Translations under genes and position numbers: made by a program
Origin: Maricaulis sp965228215
Lineage (GTDB): Bacteria; Pseudomonadota; Alphaproteobacteria; Caulobacterales; Maricaulaceae
DNA length: 64,000 nt
NCBI GenBank assembly: GCA_965228215.1
Contig: OZ245800.1
Location: 806,001 to 870,000, forward strand
Direction: 5' to 3'
The notes under the pieces: model-generated
What the model saw: the letters and a program-made list of their open reading frames with translations, nothing else
What the model was told of the DNA's origin: nothing
Databases searched by the model: none
In this document: piece by piece, positions 8,749 to 18,568 of the stretch
Layout of the letters: each line of letters begins with the position of its first letter
Position numbering within the stretch: position 1 is the first letter of the stretch

Positions 8749-11319
8749 ATGTCCATCCTGAGATCCGCAGTCGCACTTATCCTGGCAGCGACATCCACAG
8801 CAGCAGCCGAGGATATCGGCTTCTTTCAGGTGGAAGGCGTCGAATACGACAGCGCTATTCCCGCCCCGGAAGCCCGTTTCGGCTTCGGCCTGGGCGAGCG
8901 GCCGGTCCGGCCTGACCAGATGTTCAGCTATCTCACAGAGATCGCGAACATGTCGGACCGCATCTCCGTCGAGACCATCGGCTATTCCCACGAATATCGC
9001 CCGATCCAGTTTTTCGTCGTCACCTCGCCGGACAACCATGCGCGGCTGGACGAGATCCGCGAGGCGCATCTCGCGCAACTCGATCCCGACGTGCCGGCCG
9101 GTGACGGCCCCGGCATCTACTGGATCAATTACGGCGTCCACGGCGCGGAATCATCCGGCATGGATGCCGCCATCCCGACGCTCTATCACTTCGCGGCAGC
9201 TCGCGGTGAGGCAGTCGAGACGATGCTGGAGAATAGCGTCATTCTCATCACTGCGATCTTCAATCCGGACGGGCATGCCCGCCGCGTCAATCATGTCGAG
9301 ACCTTCGGCGGGTCGGTCGCGGTCACTGATCCCGCTCACGCCCAGCACACCATGTGGGTGGAAGCCCGCACCAATCACTACTGGTTCGACCTCAATCGCC
9401 AATGGTTGTTGCAGACCCAGCCGGAAAGCCGTGCATGGCTGGAACAATGGCATCACTGGAAGCCGCAGGTCTCGGCCGACTTCCACGAGATGGGGACGGA
9501 ATCGACCTATTATTTCCACCCCGGCGAACCGCTGCGCCGCAACCCGCTGATCCCGGAACGCGCCCGCGAACTGACCCTGGGCATTGCCCAGCACCACATC
9601 GATTTTCTTGACCGCGAGGCGCGCCTCTATACCGCCGAGGAAGGCTTCGACAATTTTTATGTCGGCAAGGGCTCGACCTATCCGCAGGTGAATGGCTCGC
9701 TGGGCATTCTCTTCGAAGTCGGCGCTGCCCGCGGCGGGCTGATCGAGGCTGAACGCGGCCTGGTCAGCTACGCGGACAATATCCGCACGCATTTCCGCAC
9801 TTCGCTGACGACGATCGAAGGCGCGCTGAGCCAGCGCGAGGACATCGCCGCCTATCAGCGCCAGTTCTTCGTTGACGCGTCACGCATGGCCGTCGAGGAC
9901 GAGACACGCGCCTATGTCTTCACGGCACAGAGAGACCCGGAACGTCTCAATCGTTTCGTGGATCTGCTCAATCGTCACGATATCCGGGTCAATGCCCTTG
10001 CCCGCGACCTGACGGCCGACGGCATCGATTTTCCGGCGGGCGAATCCTATCTCGTCCAGCTCACCCAGCGGCAATACACGATGATCCGTGCGGCCTTCGA
10101 TCGTCCGACCGAGTTCGCGGAGAACATCTTCTACGACGTCTCCGGCTGGACCCTGCCCCTGGCCTATGATCTGGACTACGCCCCGCTCAGCCGGCTGTTC
10201 GCCTCCGATCTAATCGGCGAGGTGGTCACGGCCGGAGACGTGTCGATGCCGGCTCCGCCGGTCTCGGGCTACGGCTATATCGTGCGCTGGTCCGACTATT
10301 ACGCGCCGCGCGCGACCTTCCGCCTGCTCGACGCCGATATCCGGGTGCGGGTCGCGACGGAAACCACGACCATCGTGACCGAACAGGGCGCGATCGAGTT
10401 CGGGCCCGGCACGGTCTTCGTACCGCTGGCCGGCCAGGATGAGAGCCCGGAGACCATCCATGAGATGGTCAGCCGGATCGCGGACGAGGACGGCGTGCCG
10501 GTCTATTCGGTCGCCTCGGGCTCCACGCCCGGCGGCGCACCCGATCTCGGTGACCGGGCCGGATTCCGCTCGATCGACAAACCGGAAATCCTGGTTCTCT
10601 TCGACGATGGTCTCGCGCGCTATGATGTCGGTGAGGTCTGGCACCAGCTCGACCACCGCATGCAGATGCCGGTCACGCTGCGACGCAAGGATGATCTGCG
10701 CGGTGTCGACTGGTCGCGCTACACGCATCTCGTCATCGTCGGCGGTTTCAACACCTCGCTGGGCGACGCTGCCAACGAGCGGATCCGGCAATGGGTGCGC
10801 GAGGATGGCGGTGTGATCATTGCCACTCGCCAGGCCGCAGCCATGGCCCAGGAGGCCTTCCTCGGCCAGGAAGCCGGCGAAACCCCCGAGGAAGAGGGTG
10901 AACCGCTCGACAGGCGCAATTACTCGGCCCGCAATGTGGATGATGCCGAACACGTCATCGGCGGTGCGCTGTTCGAGGGCGACATGGATATCAGCCACCC
11001 GATCGGGTTCGGTTATTCCGACCGCTTCATTGCCCTGCACCGCAATACGTCGCTCGTGCTGGAACGCCCGGACGAGGATCCGTTCGCGGTCGTCGTCGAA
11101 TACTCGGACGATCCGCTGCTTGCGGGCTATGCCTCTGATCGTCGGCTCGACGAGATCAGCGGAACGCCGGCCGTGATCGCTCAGCGCCTCGGTTCGGGCT
11201 CGGTGATCCTGTTCGCCGACAATCCGAACTTCCGCGCGACCTTCGCGGGCACCGAGAAGATGTTCCTGAACGCCATCTTCTTCGGCGGACTGATCGAACG
11301 CCCCAGCGGCGATTACTGA
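8749..11319 (+). CDS. Exported M14-family zinc carboxypeptidase
   Basis: 856 residues starting at ATG 8749, which has GGTGGGGGAG upstream and begins a signal peptide (hydrophobic core AVALILAATSTAAA) with a likely cut after AAA. The M14 domain shows the zinc ligands His131 and Glu134 (HGAESSG) and His246 (DFHEMG), the NPDG motif, and the catalytic Glu323 in LFEVGAA. The C-terminal half (about 400-856) is not peptidase. It includes a Rossmann-like stretch (YTHLVIVGGFNTSLGD) resembling a glutamine-amidotransferase fold. Such large M14 proteins are common in marine Proteobacteria that feed on peptides. An extension upstream to 8689 would bury the signal peptide and was rejected. Confidence 0.9.
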   Translation: MSILRSAVALILAATSTAAAEDIGFFQVEGVEYDSAIPAPEARFGFGLGERPVRPDQMFSYLTEIANMSDRISVETIGYSHEYRPIQFFVVTSPDNHARLDEIREAHLAQLDPDVPAGDGPGIYWINYGVHGAESSGMDAAIPTLYHFAAARGEAVETMLENSVILITAIFNPDGHARRVNHVETFGGSVAVTDPAHAQHTMWVEARTNHYWFDLNRQWLLQTQPESRAWLEQWHHWKPQVSADFHEMGTESTYYFHPGEPLRRNPLIPERARELTLGIAQHHIDFLDREARLYTAEEGFDNFYVGKGSTYPQVNGSLGILFEVGAARGGLIEAERGLVSYADNIRTHFRTSLTTIEGALSQREDIAAYQRQFFVDASRMAVEDETRAYVFTAQRDPERLNRFVDLLNRHDIRVNALARDLTADGIDFPAGESYLVQLTQRQYTMIRAAFDRPTEFAENIFYDVSGWTLPLAYDLDYAPLSRLFASDLIGEVVTAGDVSMPAPPVSGYGYIVRWSDYYAPRATFRLLDADIRVRVATETTTIVTEQGAIEFGPGTVFVPLAGQDESPETIHEMVSRIADEDGVPVYSVASGSTPGGAPDLGDRAGFRSIDKPEILVLFDDGLARYDVGEVWHQLDHRMQMPVTLRRKDDLRGVDWSRYTHLVIVGGFNTSLGDAANERIRQWVREDGGVIIATRQAAAMAQEAFLGQEAGETPEEEGEPLDRRNYSARNVDDAEHVIGGALFEGDMDISHPIGFGYSDRFIALHRNTSLVLERPDEDPFAVVVEYSDDPLLAGYASDRRLDEISGTPAVIAQRLGSGSVILFADNPNFRATFAGTEKMFLNAIFFGGLIERPSGDY

Positions 11320-11343
11320 TCCACAGCACGCACGCCTGAATGC

Positions 11344-11376
11344 AAAAAGCCCCGCCGTTTCCGGCGGGGCTTTCTG
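11344..11376. terminator. Bidirectional rho-independent terminator
   Basis: AAAGCCCCGCCG, loop of four, CGGCGGGGCTTT: a perfect 12-base stem with A and T tracts on both sides. It lies in the 75-base gap between the converging M14 and BNR genes and serves both strands. Confidence 0.9.
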
Positions 11377-11394
11377 TTTGCTTCTTGCCGCGGA

Positions 11395-14300
11395 TCAGAG
11401 CGGCGGCAGGCGTGATGCGCCTTGCGCGTATGGTGCGTCGGCATCTGCCAGAGCCTGTTCGAAGGCCGGAATAGCCTCGCTCAGCAGGGCGTCGAGACGG
11501 CCGCGGAACTCCGCGTATTCAGTCTCGGCCAGGCCAAGCTGGTATTCATGGGCCGGCGACGGTCCGATCGTGGCGAAGGCCGTACCGGTCTGGGCGAAGC
11601 CCAGGCGGCTGCCAATCGATTCCACCTCGGTGCCGTACTGGCCCTGCGAGCTGCGATTGCCGAACAGGGCGGCCTCGACCTCGTAGTATTCGGCGCGAAG
11701 CGCTTCGTACTGGGCATCGAGCTCGTCCGGTGCCGTCCGCGAACGGTTCATGGCCGCCTGCAGGCGCGTCAGCTGCGCATCCGCATTGCGGATTGCCGCA
11801 CGCGAGGCACTCAGCGAATGCTCGAGCTCTGCCATGCGCTCCCAGAAGGCCACGACCTCCTCGTCAGCAGCGCCCGGCAGGGCCGTGTCACGCATGCGTT
11901 CGACGGTGAAGGATTGCGGGCCGACCAATTGGCGGGTCTCGCCGCGCACGCGCTGGCTCAGCTCGACCGTGTATTCACCCGGAGCGACCATATAGCCCTG
12001 CGGCGTGTCATCCGGTCCGGTTTCGGGACCGGTCACGGCACCGCGGGCCGGGAAACGCAGATCCCAGGCGACACGGTGGAAGCCCGAGCTCGTCGCGCCC
12101 GGAATGCGGCGGACCACATTACCGGCACTGTCACGCACCGTCAGCCAGATCGCCGGAGCCGGCTCACGACGTTCGGCCTCGATGACGTCAAAGCCCGGGA
12201 AGGGCGTGTCGTCACCGGCCTCGACCAGCGGGGCCTCCTCTTCCTGGCGGATTTCCTCCAGCGTCTGCAGGCTTTCCGACAGATAGTAGGTGAAGACCGC
12301 GCCATAGGGCGGGTTTTCGGCCCGGTAGAGATTGTGGCCCTGCGATCCGGCCTCGGAGAAGCCGAGCGGATGCTGTTGCTGATACCACCAGGCACGTCGA
12401 CCGGCGAACAGGAGCGCCTCGGACTCGAGAGCCTCGGCATTCACCGAGCGCAGCGGCGAGTAGTCGTCGAGGATGTAGATACCCCGTCCGAACGTGGCAC
12501 CGACCAGGTCGTTTTCACGACGTTGGATGACGAGATCCCGGAAGGAAATCGTCGGTACGCCACCGGTCAGCTGGACCCATTCTCCGCCGGCATCGACGGT
12601 GAAGAAGACACCGTATTCCGTACCCACGAAAAAGAGGTCCGGATTCACATGGTCCTGGATAATGGTCCAGACCAGGTGCGTGTCGGGCAGGTTGGACGCC
12701 ACCGACTGCCAGCTGCGGCCATTATTGGTCGAGCGGACGAGATAGGGCGTGTAATCGCCGTTCTTGTGGTCATCCAGCGCGATGTAGATCGTCGAGGAAT
12801 CCGAGTGATCGACGATGATGTCGTTCACATAGGCCCGCTCGGGAACACCCGGCAGGTCCTCGGCCTCGATACGGGTCCAGTTCTCGCCGCCATCAAGTGT
12901 GTAATGGATCAGACCGTCATCGGAACCGACCCAGAGCACGTCCTCGTCGCTGGCAGATTCCGCCACGGCGGTGATGGTGTTGTAGTTGGACATCGCATAG
13001 ACGTCCCAACCCGCATCCCAGGACCATTGCCGGCCCATGATCGGCAATTCCATCCGCACTTCGTCGCGCGTCAGATCGCCGGACAGGGCGGTCCAGGTCT
13101 GGCCGCGATCATCCGAACGCCAGAGGCGTTGCGAGGCGTGGTAAAGCCGCGTCGGGCTGTGCGAGGAGACTAGGATCGGCGTGTCCCAGTTGAAACGCTC
13201 GGCCGGATCGCCCGGCTCGCCCTGGGGCTGGATATAGGTGATTTCGCCGGTCGTACGGTCGAAACGCACCAGATTGCCCTGCTGCCACTGGCCGTAGGCG
13301 ATATCCGGATTGCCCGGCTCGGTCGCCGGCTGGTGGCCATCGGCGAAGACGACGATTTCCCAGTCGGAATTGCGGATGCCGTGCATGTTGTCGGTGCGCG
13401 ACGGACCGACCTGGGTCGAATTGTCCTGCGTACCGCCATAGACGTTGTAGAAGGGCGCATCATCATCCGCCGCCACGTCATAGAATTGCGTGATCGGCAG
13501 GTTGGAGATGTAGCGCCAGCTGGCCTCATTGTCCCAGCTCTCATAAAGACCGCCATCGGATCCGACCAGGATGTAGTCCGGGTCGTCCGGGTGGAAGGCG
13601 ATTGCGTGGTCATCCACGTGTTTGTGCGTGTTGTTGATGCCGCGCCAGGTCGCGCCGCCATCCTCGGAAATCTGCGTCGTGTTGTTCGCCAGATAGATGC
13701 GGTCGAACACGTGCGGATGCGCGAAGAGTTCCTGGTAGTAATGCGGTCCGGTTCCGCCCGAGACCATGTCGGACATCTTCACCCAGCTCTCGCCGCGATT
13801 GCTCGAACGCCAGATGCCGCCGGTCCGGCGGTCCAGTTCGATCGCGGCATAGATCACGTCGGGATCCTGCGGCGAGATCGTCATGCCGATCTTGCCGAGA
13901 TTGCCGGTCGGCAGGCCCGTGCTCAGTTGACGCCAGGTCTCACCGCCATCATCGGAGACGTGCAGGCCGGATTCCGGGCCGGCGCCCATATAGGCGGCCA
14001 CGGTCCGGTGACGCTGCCACGTCGCGGCGTAGAGACGGTCGGGATTGCGCGGATCGATCAGGAGATCGGTCACACCGGTCCATTCGCCCGCGGACAGGAC
14101 ATTGCGCCAGGTCTGGCCGCCATCGGTCGTCTTGAAGAGACCGCGCTCGCCGCCCGGCGACCAGAGCGGACCCTGGGACGCGACCCAGACCGTGTCCGGA
14201 TCATCGGGGTGAACAATGATCTGCGAGATGTGCTCGGAATCCTCGAGACCGAGATGTTCCCAGGTCCCGCCGCCATCGCGCGAACGATAGACGCCATTAC

Positions 14301-14673
14301 CCCAGCCGACATGGCGGCCGCCGACATTCTCGCCGGTTCCGACCCAGATCGTGTGCGGGTTCGATGGGTCGATATCGACCGTACCGATGGAATACACGTC
14401 CTGGCCGTCGAACAGCGGAGACCAGGTCGTGCCGGCATTCTCGGTCTTCCAGACACCACCGGAACCGACACCGACATACCAGGTCGCGGGATCTTCAGGA
14501 TCGATCTCGATATCCGCGATACGTCCGGACATGAAGGCCGGGCCGATATTGCGCATCTCGAATTCGGCGAATGTCGCGGAGGACATCGCACCGTCTTCCG
14601 TCTCGGCCTCGGGCTGGGCGCACGCGGCTTGCGGAAGAACGGACGCCATGAGCAAACAGGCGATCAGTCTCAT
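11395..14673 (-). CDS. Exported BNR-repeat / sortilin-like beta-propeller protein
   Basis: 1092 residues. ATG 14673 has GAGGGG upstream and starts a signal peptide (MRLIACLLMASVLPQAACAQ). Cleavage may be at the ACA-Q site or as a lipoprotein at AAC, though the lipobox is not canonical. Many BNR/Asp-box motifs follow (RSRDGGGTWEHL, KTTDGGQTW, SDDGGETWRQL, TLDGGENWTRI, STNNGRSW), which build one or two beta-propellers like the VPS10/sortilin fold. The C-terminal third (from about 720) has a FlgD-Ig-like part (GFHRVAWDLRFPARG) and a helical tail. Databases often label these glycosyl hydrolase, but no catalytic residues can be assigned. Probable role is surface binding or processing of a polymer. 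Confidence 0.85.
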   Translation of the reverse strand: MRLIACLLMASVLPQAACAQPEAETEDGAMSSATFAEFEMRNIGPAFMSGRIADIEIDPEDPATWYVGVGSGGVWKTENAGTTWSPLFDGQDVYSIGTVDIDPSNPHTIWVGTGENVGGRHVGWGNGVYRSRDGGGTWEHLGLEDSEHISQIIVHPDDPDTVWVASQGPLWSPGGERGLFKTTDGGQTWRNVLSAGEWTGVTDLLIDPRNPDRLYAATWQRHRTVAAYMGAGPESGLHVSDDGGETWRQLSTGLPTGNLGKIGMTISPQDPDVIYAAIELDRRTGGIWRSSNRGESWVKMSDMVSGGTGPHYYQELFAHPHVFDRIYLANNTTQISEDGGATWRGINNTHKHVDDHAIAFHPDDPDYILVGSDGGLYESWDNEASWRYISNLPITQFYDVAADDDAPFYNVYGGTQDNSTQVGPSRTDNMHGIRNSDWEIVVFADGHQPATEPGNPDIAYGQWQQGNLVRFDRTTGEITYIQPQGEPGDPAERFNWDTPILVSSHSPTRLYHASQRLWRSDDRGQTWTALSGDLTRDEVRMELPIMGRQWSWDAGWDVYAMSNYNTITAVAESASDEDVLWVGSDDGLIHYTLDGGENWTRIEAEDLPGVPERAYVNDIIVDHSDSSTIYIALDDHKNGDYTPYLVRSTNNGRSWQSVASNLPDTHLVWTIIQDHVNPDLFFVGTEYGVFFTVDAGGEWVQLTGGVPTISFRDLVIQRRENDLVGATFGRGIYILDDYSPLRSVNAEALESEALLFAGRRAWWYQQQHPLGFSEAGSQGHNLYRAENPPYGAVFTYYLSESLQTLEEIRQEEEAPLVEAGDDTPFPGFDVIEAERREPAPAIWLTVRDSAGNVVRRIPGATSSGFHRVAWDLRFPARGAVTGPETGPDDTPQGYMVAPGEYTVELSQRVRGETRQLVGPQSFTVERMRDTALPGAADEEVVAFWERMAELEHSLSASRAAIRNADAQLTRLQAAMNRSRTAPDELDAQYEALRAEYYEVEAALFGNRSSQGQYGTEVESIGSRLGFAQTGTAFATIGPSPAHEYQLGLAETEYAEFRGRLDALLSEAIPAFEQALADADAPYAQGASRLPPL

Positions 14674-14798
14674 TATTTTCCCCTCACATATGAGCATGCG
14701 GGCACGTTATCAGCTGGCAGTTGAATTGGAAGCGGGTTCGCGTTCCCGTATGGCTGCCGCGCTTGACCCCTCCCCCGTGCGAGTGAGTATCTGTAGCC

Positions 14799-15338
14799 AT
14801 GAAGGTCAGCGTCCTCCTCCGCCAGATCCACAACTGGGCCTCGGTGATCGTGCTGGTGCCGCTCGGCATCATGATCATTGCGGGTATCCTGTTGATGTTG
14901 AAGAAAGATATCGACTGGATCCAGCCGCCCACCCAGCGCGCGGAGACGTCTGCGATCGCGGCAGACATCTCGCTGGACGATCTCTACGCCGCCGCGCTGG
15001 CGATCCCGGAGCTTGAAACCGAAGACTGGCGCGATTTCGATCGGGTCGACGTCCGGGCAGATCGCGGAATTGTGAAGTTCGTTGCCGCCAATCGCTGGGA
15101 AGCGCAGATCGATCTCAACACGCTTGAGACCGTGCAGCTGGCCTATCGGCGGTCGGACCTGATCGAACAGATCCATGACGGATCGTTTTTTGCCGACTGG
15201 GTAAAGCTCTTCGTCTTCCTGCCCATCGGCGTCGTCCTGCTCTTCATGTGGGGCAGCGGCATCTATCTCTTCTTCTACCCGCACGTGAAACGCATGCAGC
15301 GCAATCGCAAGCGCCGCGCCCTGCCGGACGAAAACTAG
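14799..15338 (+). CDS. PepSY-associated transmembrane protein
   Basis: 179 residues with an N-terminal helix (WASVIVLVPLGIMIIAGILLML), a periplasmic PepSY-like domain (about 45-125), a second helix (LFVFLPIGVVLLFMWGSGIYLFF) and a basic cytoplasmic tail. Small PepSY membrane proteins are usually encoded beside TonB-dependent siderophore or heme receptors and are thought to help reduce or release the metal. Here the receptor starts 18 bases downstream, so the pair is one operon. The gene is divergent from the BNR protein gene with 125 bases between starts. Confidence 0.85.
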   Translation: MKVSVLLRQIHNWASVIVLVPLGIMIIAGILLMLKKDIDWIQPPTQRAETSAIAADISLDDLYAAALAIPELETEDWRDFDRVDVRADRGIVKFVAANRWEAQIDLNTLETVQLAYRRSDLIEQIHDGSFFADWVKLFVFLPIGVVLLFMWGSGIYLFFYPHVKRMQRNRKRRALPDEN

Positions 15339-15356
15339 GCAGCGGGACGCCTCGTG

Positions 15357-17318
15357 ATGGTTGGCAATCTGCAGGCCCTGGCCGCGACAACGTTCGCGCT
15401 TGCCCTCACCGCCCAGGCGGAGGCGCAGACCGTTGAACCCCCTGCCGATCGCCTGACAATCACGGCGACAGCTCGCCAGACCGACCGGCCGGTTGCGACC
15501 TCGATCCAGCTCGACACCGGCGATCTTGAGGCCAGTGCTCCGGTCACGCTCGCCGATGTCCTCACCCGGGTCGGGACCGCCAATCTGACCACGAATTCGC
15601 GCGGCGAAAGCCTGGTCTATCTGCGCAATGGCGGTGAGCGGCAGACGGCGATCCTCTTCGACGGCGCCCCCCTCAATATCGCCTGGGACAATCGCGTTTC
15701 CCTGTCACGCCTGCCGGTGATCGGGATCGGCGAAATCCGCATCGAACCCGGCGGTGCGCCCGCCAGCCTCGGCCGGCACGCTGCCGGCGGGCTGATCGCC
15801 ATTTCCTCGCAGCGCCCCGGGACTGGCGGGGACCACGATGCGCGGCTTCTGCTACAGGCCGGCACTGGCGATCTGTTCCAGGCCTCGGCCATCATCCGGG
15901 GGAGCGGCAATTCGCACTCGGCCCTGATCGCGATGGATCATTCGCAACGCGCCGGCCTGCCCGGAAACGGAGGCGAGGATATTCAGGCGAATACCGATGC
16001 GCGCTCGTCCAGCGGGCTTGCGGTCTTCCGGCGCCAGTGGGGCCATGATGGCGAGGCCGCGATCACCCTGCTCCACACGGATGCGCGCTACGGCATTGCG
16101 GCTGCCGGATTCGACCGGCCGAGCCAGGGACGTCCGCGATACTGGCGATATCCCGATGCCCGCCAGACGCTGGTCTCGGGACGATTGCAATTCCCGGCCA
16201 CGGGTGCGGGGCGACTGACTCTCAACGCCTGGCACCAGACTGCCGACACCGTGATCGAGGACTACGCCGACGCAGCCTATTCAATTCTGGACGCGCGGCA
16301 GGCAGACGCGGACCGCACGAGCGGGGCCAGGCTGACCTGGTCGAGCTCAGGTGAACGCAGCCGGCAGAAATGGAGTGCGGGATGGTCGTCCGCGCATCAC
16401 CGCCAGACGGAGACCGGGCTGCAAGCGACGCATTTCTCCAACAGGGACTGGCATCTGTCCTGGGACGGTGAGCTGGCGATCGCCGCCCGGCAAACCCTGT
16501 CCGCCGCCGCCGGATACCTGGTGATGGATGCCGAAGAGACCGGTGGTCGGCCCGGTTTTGGCCGATTTGACGGCTGGCACGCCAGCCTGGCTCATCGCGC
16601 CCTGTTCGGGACGGGTTGGTCGATCGAGACCGCCACCCATTTCCGGACCCGGCTGCCGACCATGCGCGAGCTCTACGGCACGGCCATCAACCGCTTTGCC
16701 CTGAACCCGGATCTGGGACCGGAAACCATCACGACGCTCGAAAGCGCGATCCTGCACGAGACGGAGCGGCTGAAATTCAGCTTCATTCCCTTCTACACGC
16801 GCTCACGCGACACGCTCGATCAGGAGAATGTGGTGATCAACGGCACGTCGCTGCGACGCCGCATCAATCTGGACGGCAGCGAGGCATTCGGGATCGAGGC
16901 CGGGCTGGTACTCACGCTCGGCGGTGGCTGGAGCTGGGAAATCGATGGCCTGGCGACCCATCTCCGGCGGACAGGTTCGCAGGCTGTCACGACCGGTCCC
17001 TATATCGCCGAACGGCCTTCGCGCCTGGTCCAGACCCGCCTGAACTATGATCACGGCAACGGGCTGCACGCGACGATCGAGGCGCGACACCGTGGCGGTG
17101 CCTGGTCCTTCACGGATGAGGATGCCTTTGAACCCCTGCCCGCCTCGACCGTGGTCAATCTTCGCCTTCGCGCCCGGCCCTTCCAATCAGGCGGGCCGGG
17201 CTGGGAAGTCTTCCTGCATGCCGACAATCTCGGCGATGCGGAAGAGCTTCCCCAGCTTGGCTTGCCGGCGCCGGGCCGCAGCCTTCGCGCCGGTATCAGC
17301 CTGGCCTTCGGTGGCTGA
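15357..17318 (+). CDS. TonB-dependent outer-membrane receptor
   Basis: 653 residues. The signal peptide is MVGNLQALAATTFALALTAQAEAQ. A likely TonB box (LTITATA) and a plug domain (about 45-150, with VYLRNGGERQTAILFDGAPL and GRHAAGGLIAISS) follow, then a 22-strand-type barrel. ATG 15357 is preferred over the adjacent GTG 15354. The size is at the small end of the family, close to cobalamin and siderophore receptors. The upstream PepSY gene favours a ferric siderophore as substrate, which is inference. The barrel ends with LAFGG rather than the usual terminal Phe or Tyr. Confidence 0.9.
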   Translation: MVGNLQALAATTFALALTAQAEAQTVEPPADRLTITATARQTDRPVATSIQLDTGDLEASAPVTLADVLTRVGTANLTTNSRGESLVYLRNGGERQTAILFDGAPLNIAWDNRVSLSRLPVIGIGEIRIEPGGAPASLGRHAAGGLIAISSQRPGTGGDHDARLLLQAGTGDLFQASAIIRGSGNSHSALIAMDHSQRAGLPGNGGEDIQANTDARSSSGLAVFRRQWGHDGEAAITLLHTDARYGIAAAGFDRPSQGRPRYWRYPDARQTLVSGRLQFPATGAGRLTLNAWHQTADTVIEDYADAAYSILDARQADADRTSGARLTWSSSGERSRQKWSAGWSSAHHRQTETGLQATHFSNRDWHLSWDGELAIAARQTLSAAAGYLVMDAEETGGRPGFGRFDGWHASLAHRALFGTGWSIETATHFRTRLPTMRELYGTAINRFALNPDLGPETITTLESAILHETERLKFSFIPFYTRSRDTLDQENVVINGTSLRRRINLDGSEAFGIEAGLVLTLGGGWSWEIDGLATHLRRTGSQAVTTGPYIAERPSRLVQTRLNYDHGNGLHATIEARHRGGAWSFTDEDAFEPLPASTVVNLRLRARPFQSGGPGWEVFLHADNLGDAEELPQLGLPAPGRSLRAGISLAFGG

Positions 17319-17320
17319 AA

Positions 17321-18490
17321 TCAGCCGGTGACGTCGAAGGTCAGTCCGGCGCGTTCCGCCAGCCGCTCCGCAAGCGGCGTTCCGAGTGCCGACGCGCTGG
17401 TCAGAACACCGCTTTTGCGGCCTGCATCATTCCGGGTCTCCGCCAGGAGGCGAGCCGTCTCGGCGATCATTTTCGAGGTCGAGCCATAGCCCGGATCCTT
17501 GTCTCCGGTGACACGGGCCGTCAGGCGTTCGCCCGAGACAGTCTCGCCGGTGAAAATGACATCATACAGGCCAGCCTCGCGTTCCTCGCGGCTTGGACCT
17601 TCGCCGGGCTTGGGCGGATTTTCGGCCATGGAACGATCCTGCGCGACATGATTGGCGCGGGCCTTACCCTCATCACCCGGTCCGGTCAAAACCATCTCGT
17701 CATAGACGAAATCCTCGCCATAGGCGTGGCCAAGCAGGGCGTTGCTGCGGTGGATATTCTTGGTGTTGATCGACGCCATGATGAACGGCGCGGACCAGGA
17801 TCCCAGATCCTCGTCATAGACCGGTTTATGACCCGGCGGCTGGGACGGACCCTCGAAACCGGGGACCAGGCTGAACGGATCCTTCAGGCGAGCGATGACT
17901 TCGCGATCCTGTCCGGCACGGACCATGGTCTGGGCGAAACTCGCGGCGGTACCGCCGGAGAACGTGCCCTTCATCTTGGCCACCCGGCCCTTCACGCGTG
18001 CGATCGGGGATCCGCTGCGAGCGATGGCCGCATTCTGCAGGGTCTGCACACCGAGATCGAACGGGATGGAGTCGAAACCGCAAGACAGGACGATGCGCGA
18101 TCCGCTGTCCTTGGCGGCGGCGTCATATTCGGAGATGACGTCATACATCCAGGCCGGCTCACCACACAGATCTGTGTAGTCCGTGCCCGCCTTCACGCAG
18201 GCGTCGACCAGGGGCGTGCCGTAGAGCTGGTACGGACCAACGGTCGTCAGCACGACATGCGTGCGTACGGCCATGTCGGCGAGCGTCTCCGGATTGCCGG
18301 CATCAGCGACGATACAGGCGACGCTGTCGGCCAGGCCGAGCTCGCCATGGACCTGGCGCAGCTTGTCTTCCGAGCGCCCTGCTATCGCCCACCGCAGGCC
18401 GTCATCAGCGGCCCCGCCCAGATATTCCGCGACGAGCTTGCCGGTAAATCCGGTCGCGCCGTACACGATGATGTCGAATTCACGTTCCAT
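17321..18490 (-). CDS. Saccharopine dehydrogenase-like NADP-binding oxidoreductase
   Basis: 389 residues with an N-terminal Rossmann motif (IIVYGATGFTGKLVAEYL). The rest follows the trans-acting enoyl reductase/saccharopine dehydrogenase-like group, with TVGPYQLYG, DLCGE and a Gly-rich VLSCGFDSIPFDLG motif. Proteins of this group are not saccharopine dehydrogenases in practice; some act in lipid synthesis. ATG 18490 has AAAGGTTGG upstream; an upstream start adds 17 unlikely residues. It converges on the TonB receptor gene with two bases between stops. Confidence 0.88.
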   Translation of the reverse strand: MEREFDIIVYGATGFTGKLVAEYLGGAADDGLRWAIAGRSEDKLRQVHGELGLADSVACIVADAGNPETLADMAVRTHVVLTTVGPYQLYGTPLVDACVKAGTDYTDLCGEPAWMYDVISEYDAAAKDSGSRIVLSCGFDSIPFDLGVQTLQNAAIARSGSPIARVKGRVAKMKGTFSGGTAASFAQTMVRAGQDREVIARLKDPFSLVPGFEGPSQPPGHKPVYDEDLGSWSAPFIMASINTKNIHRSNALLGHAYGEDFVYDEMVLTGPGDEGKARANHVAQDRSMAENPPKPGEGPSREEREAGLYDVIFTGETVSGERLTARVTGDKDPGYGSTSKMIAETARLLAETRNDAGRKSGVLTSASALGTPLAERLAERAGLTFDVTG

Positions 18491-18568
18491 CGAACCAACC
18501 TTTTCTGTTTGTGGCGCTATCGATGCACACAGTTCGGCCAAGCACCAGAGCCCGGCTGTCGCCGGAGG

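Noticed and set aside
11422..13173. 583-codon plus-strand open frame opposite the BNR gene
   Set aside because: Antisense of a clear BNR-repeat protein with signal peptide; long open frames on the opposite strand are common in GC-rich DNA and the product matches no family.
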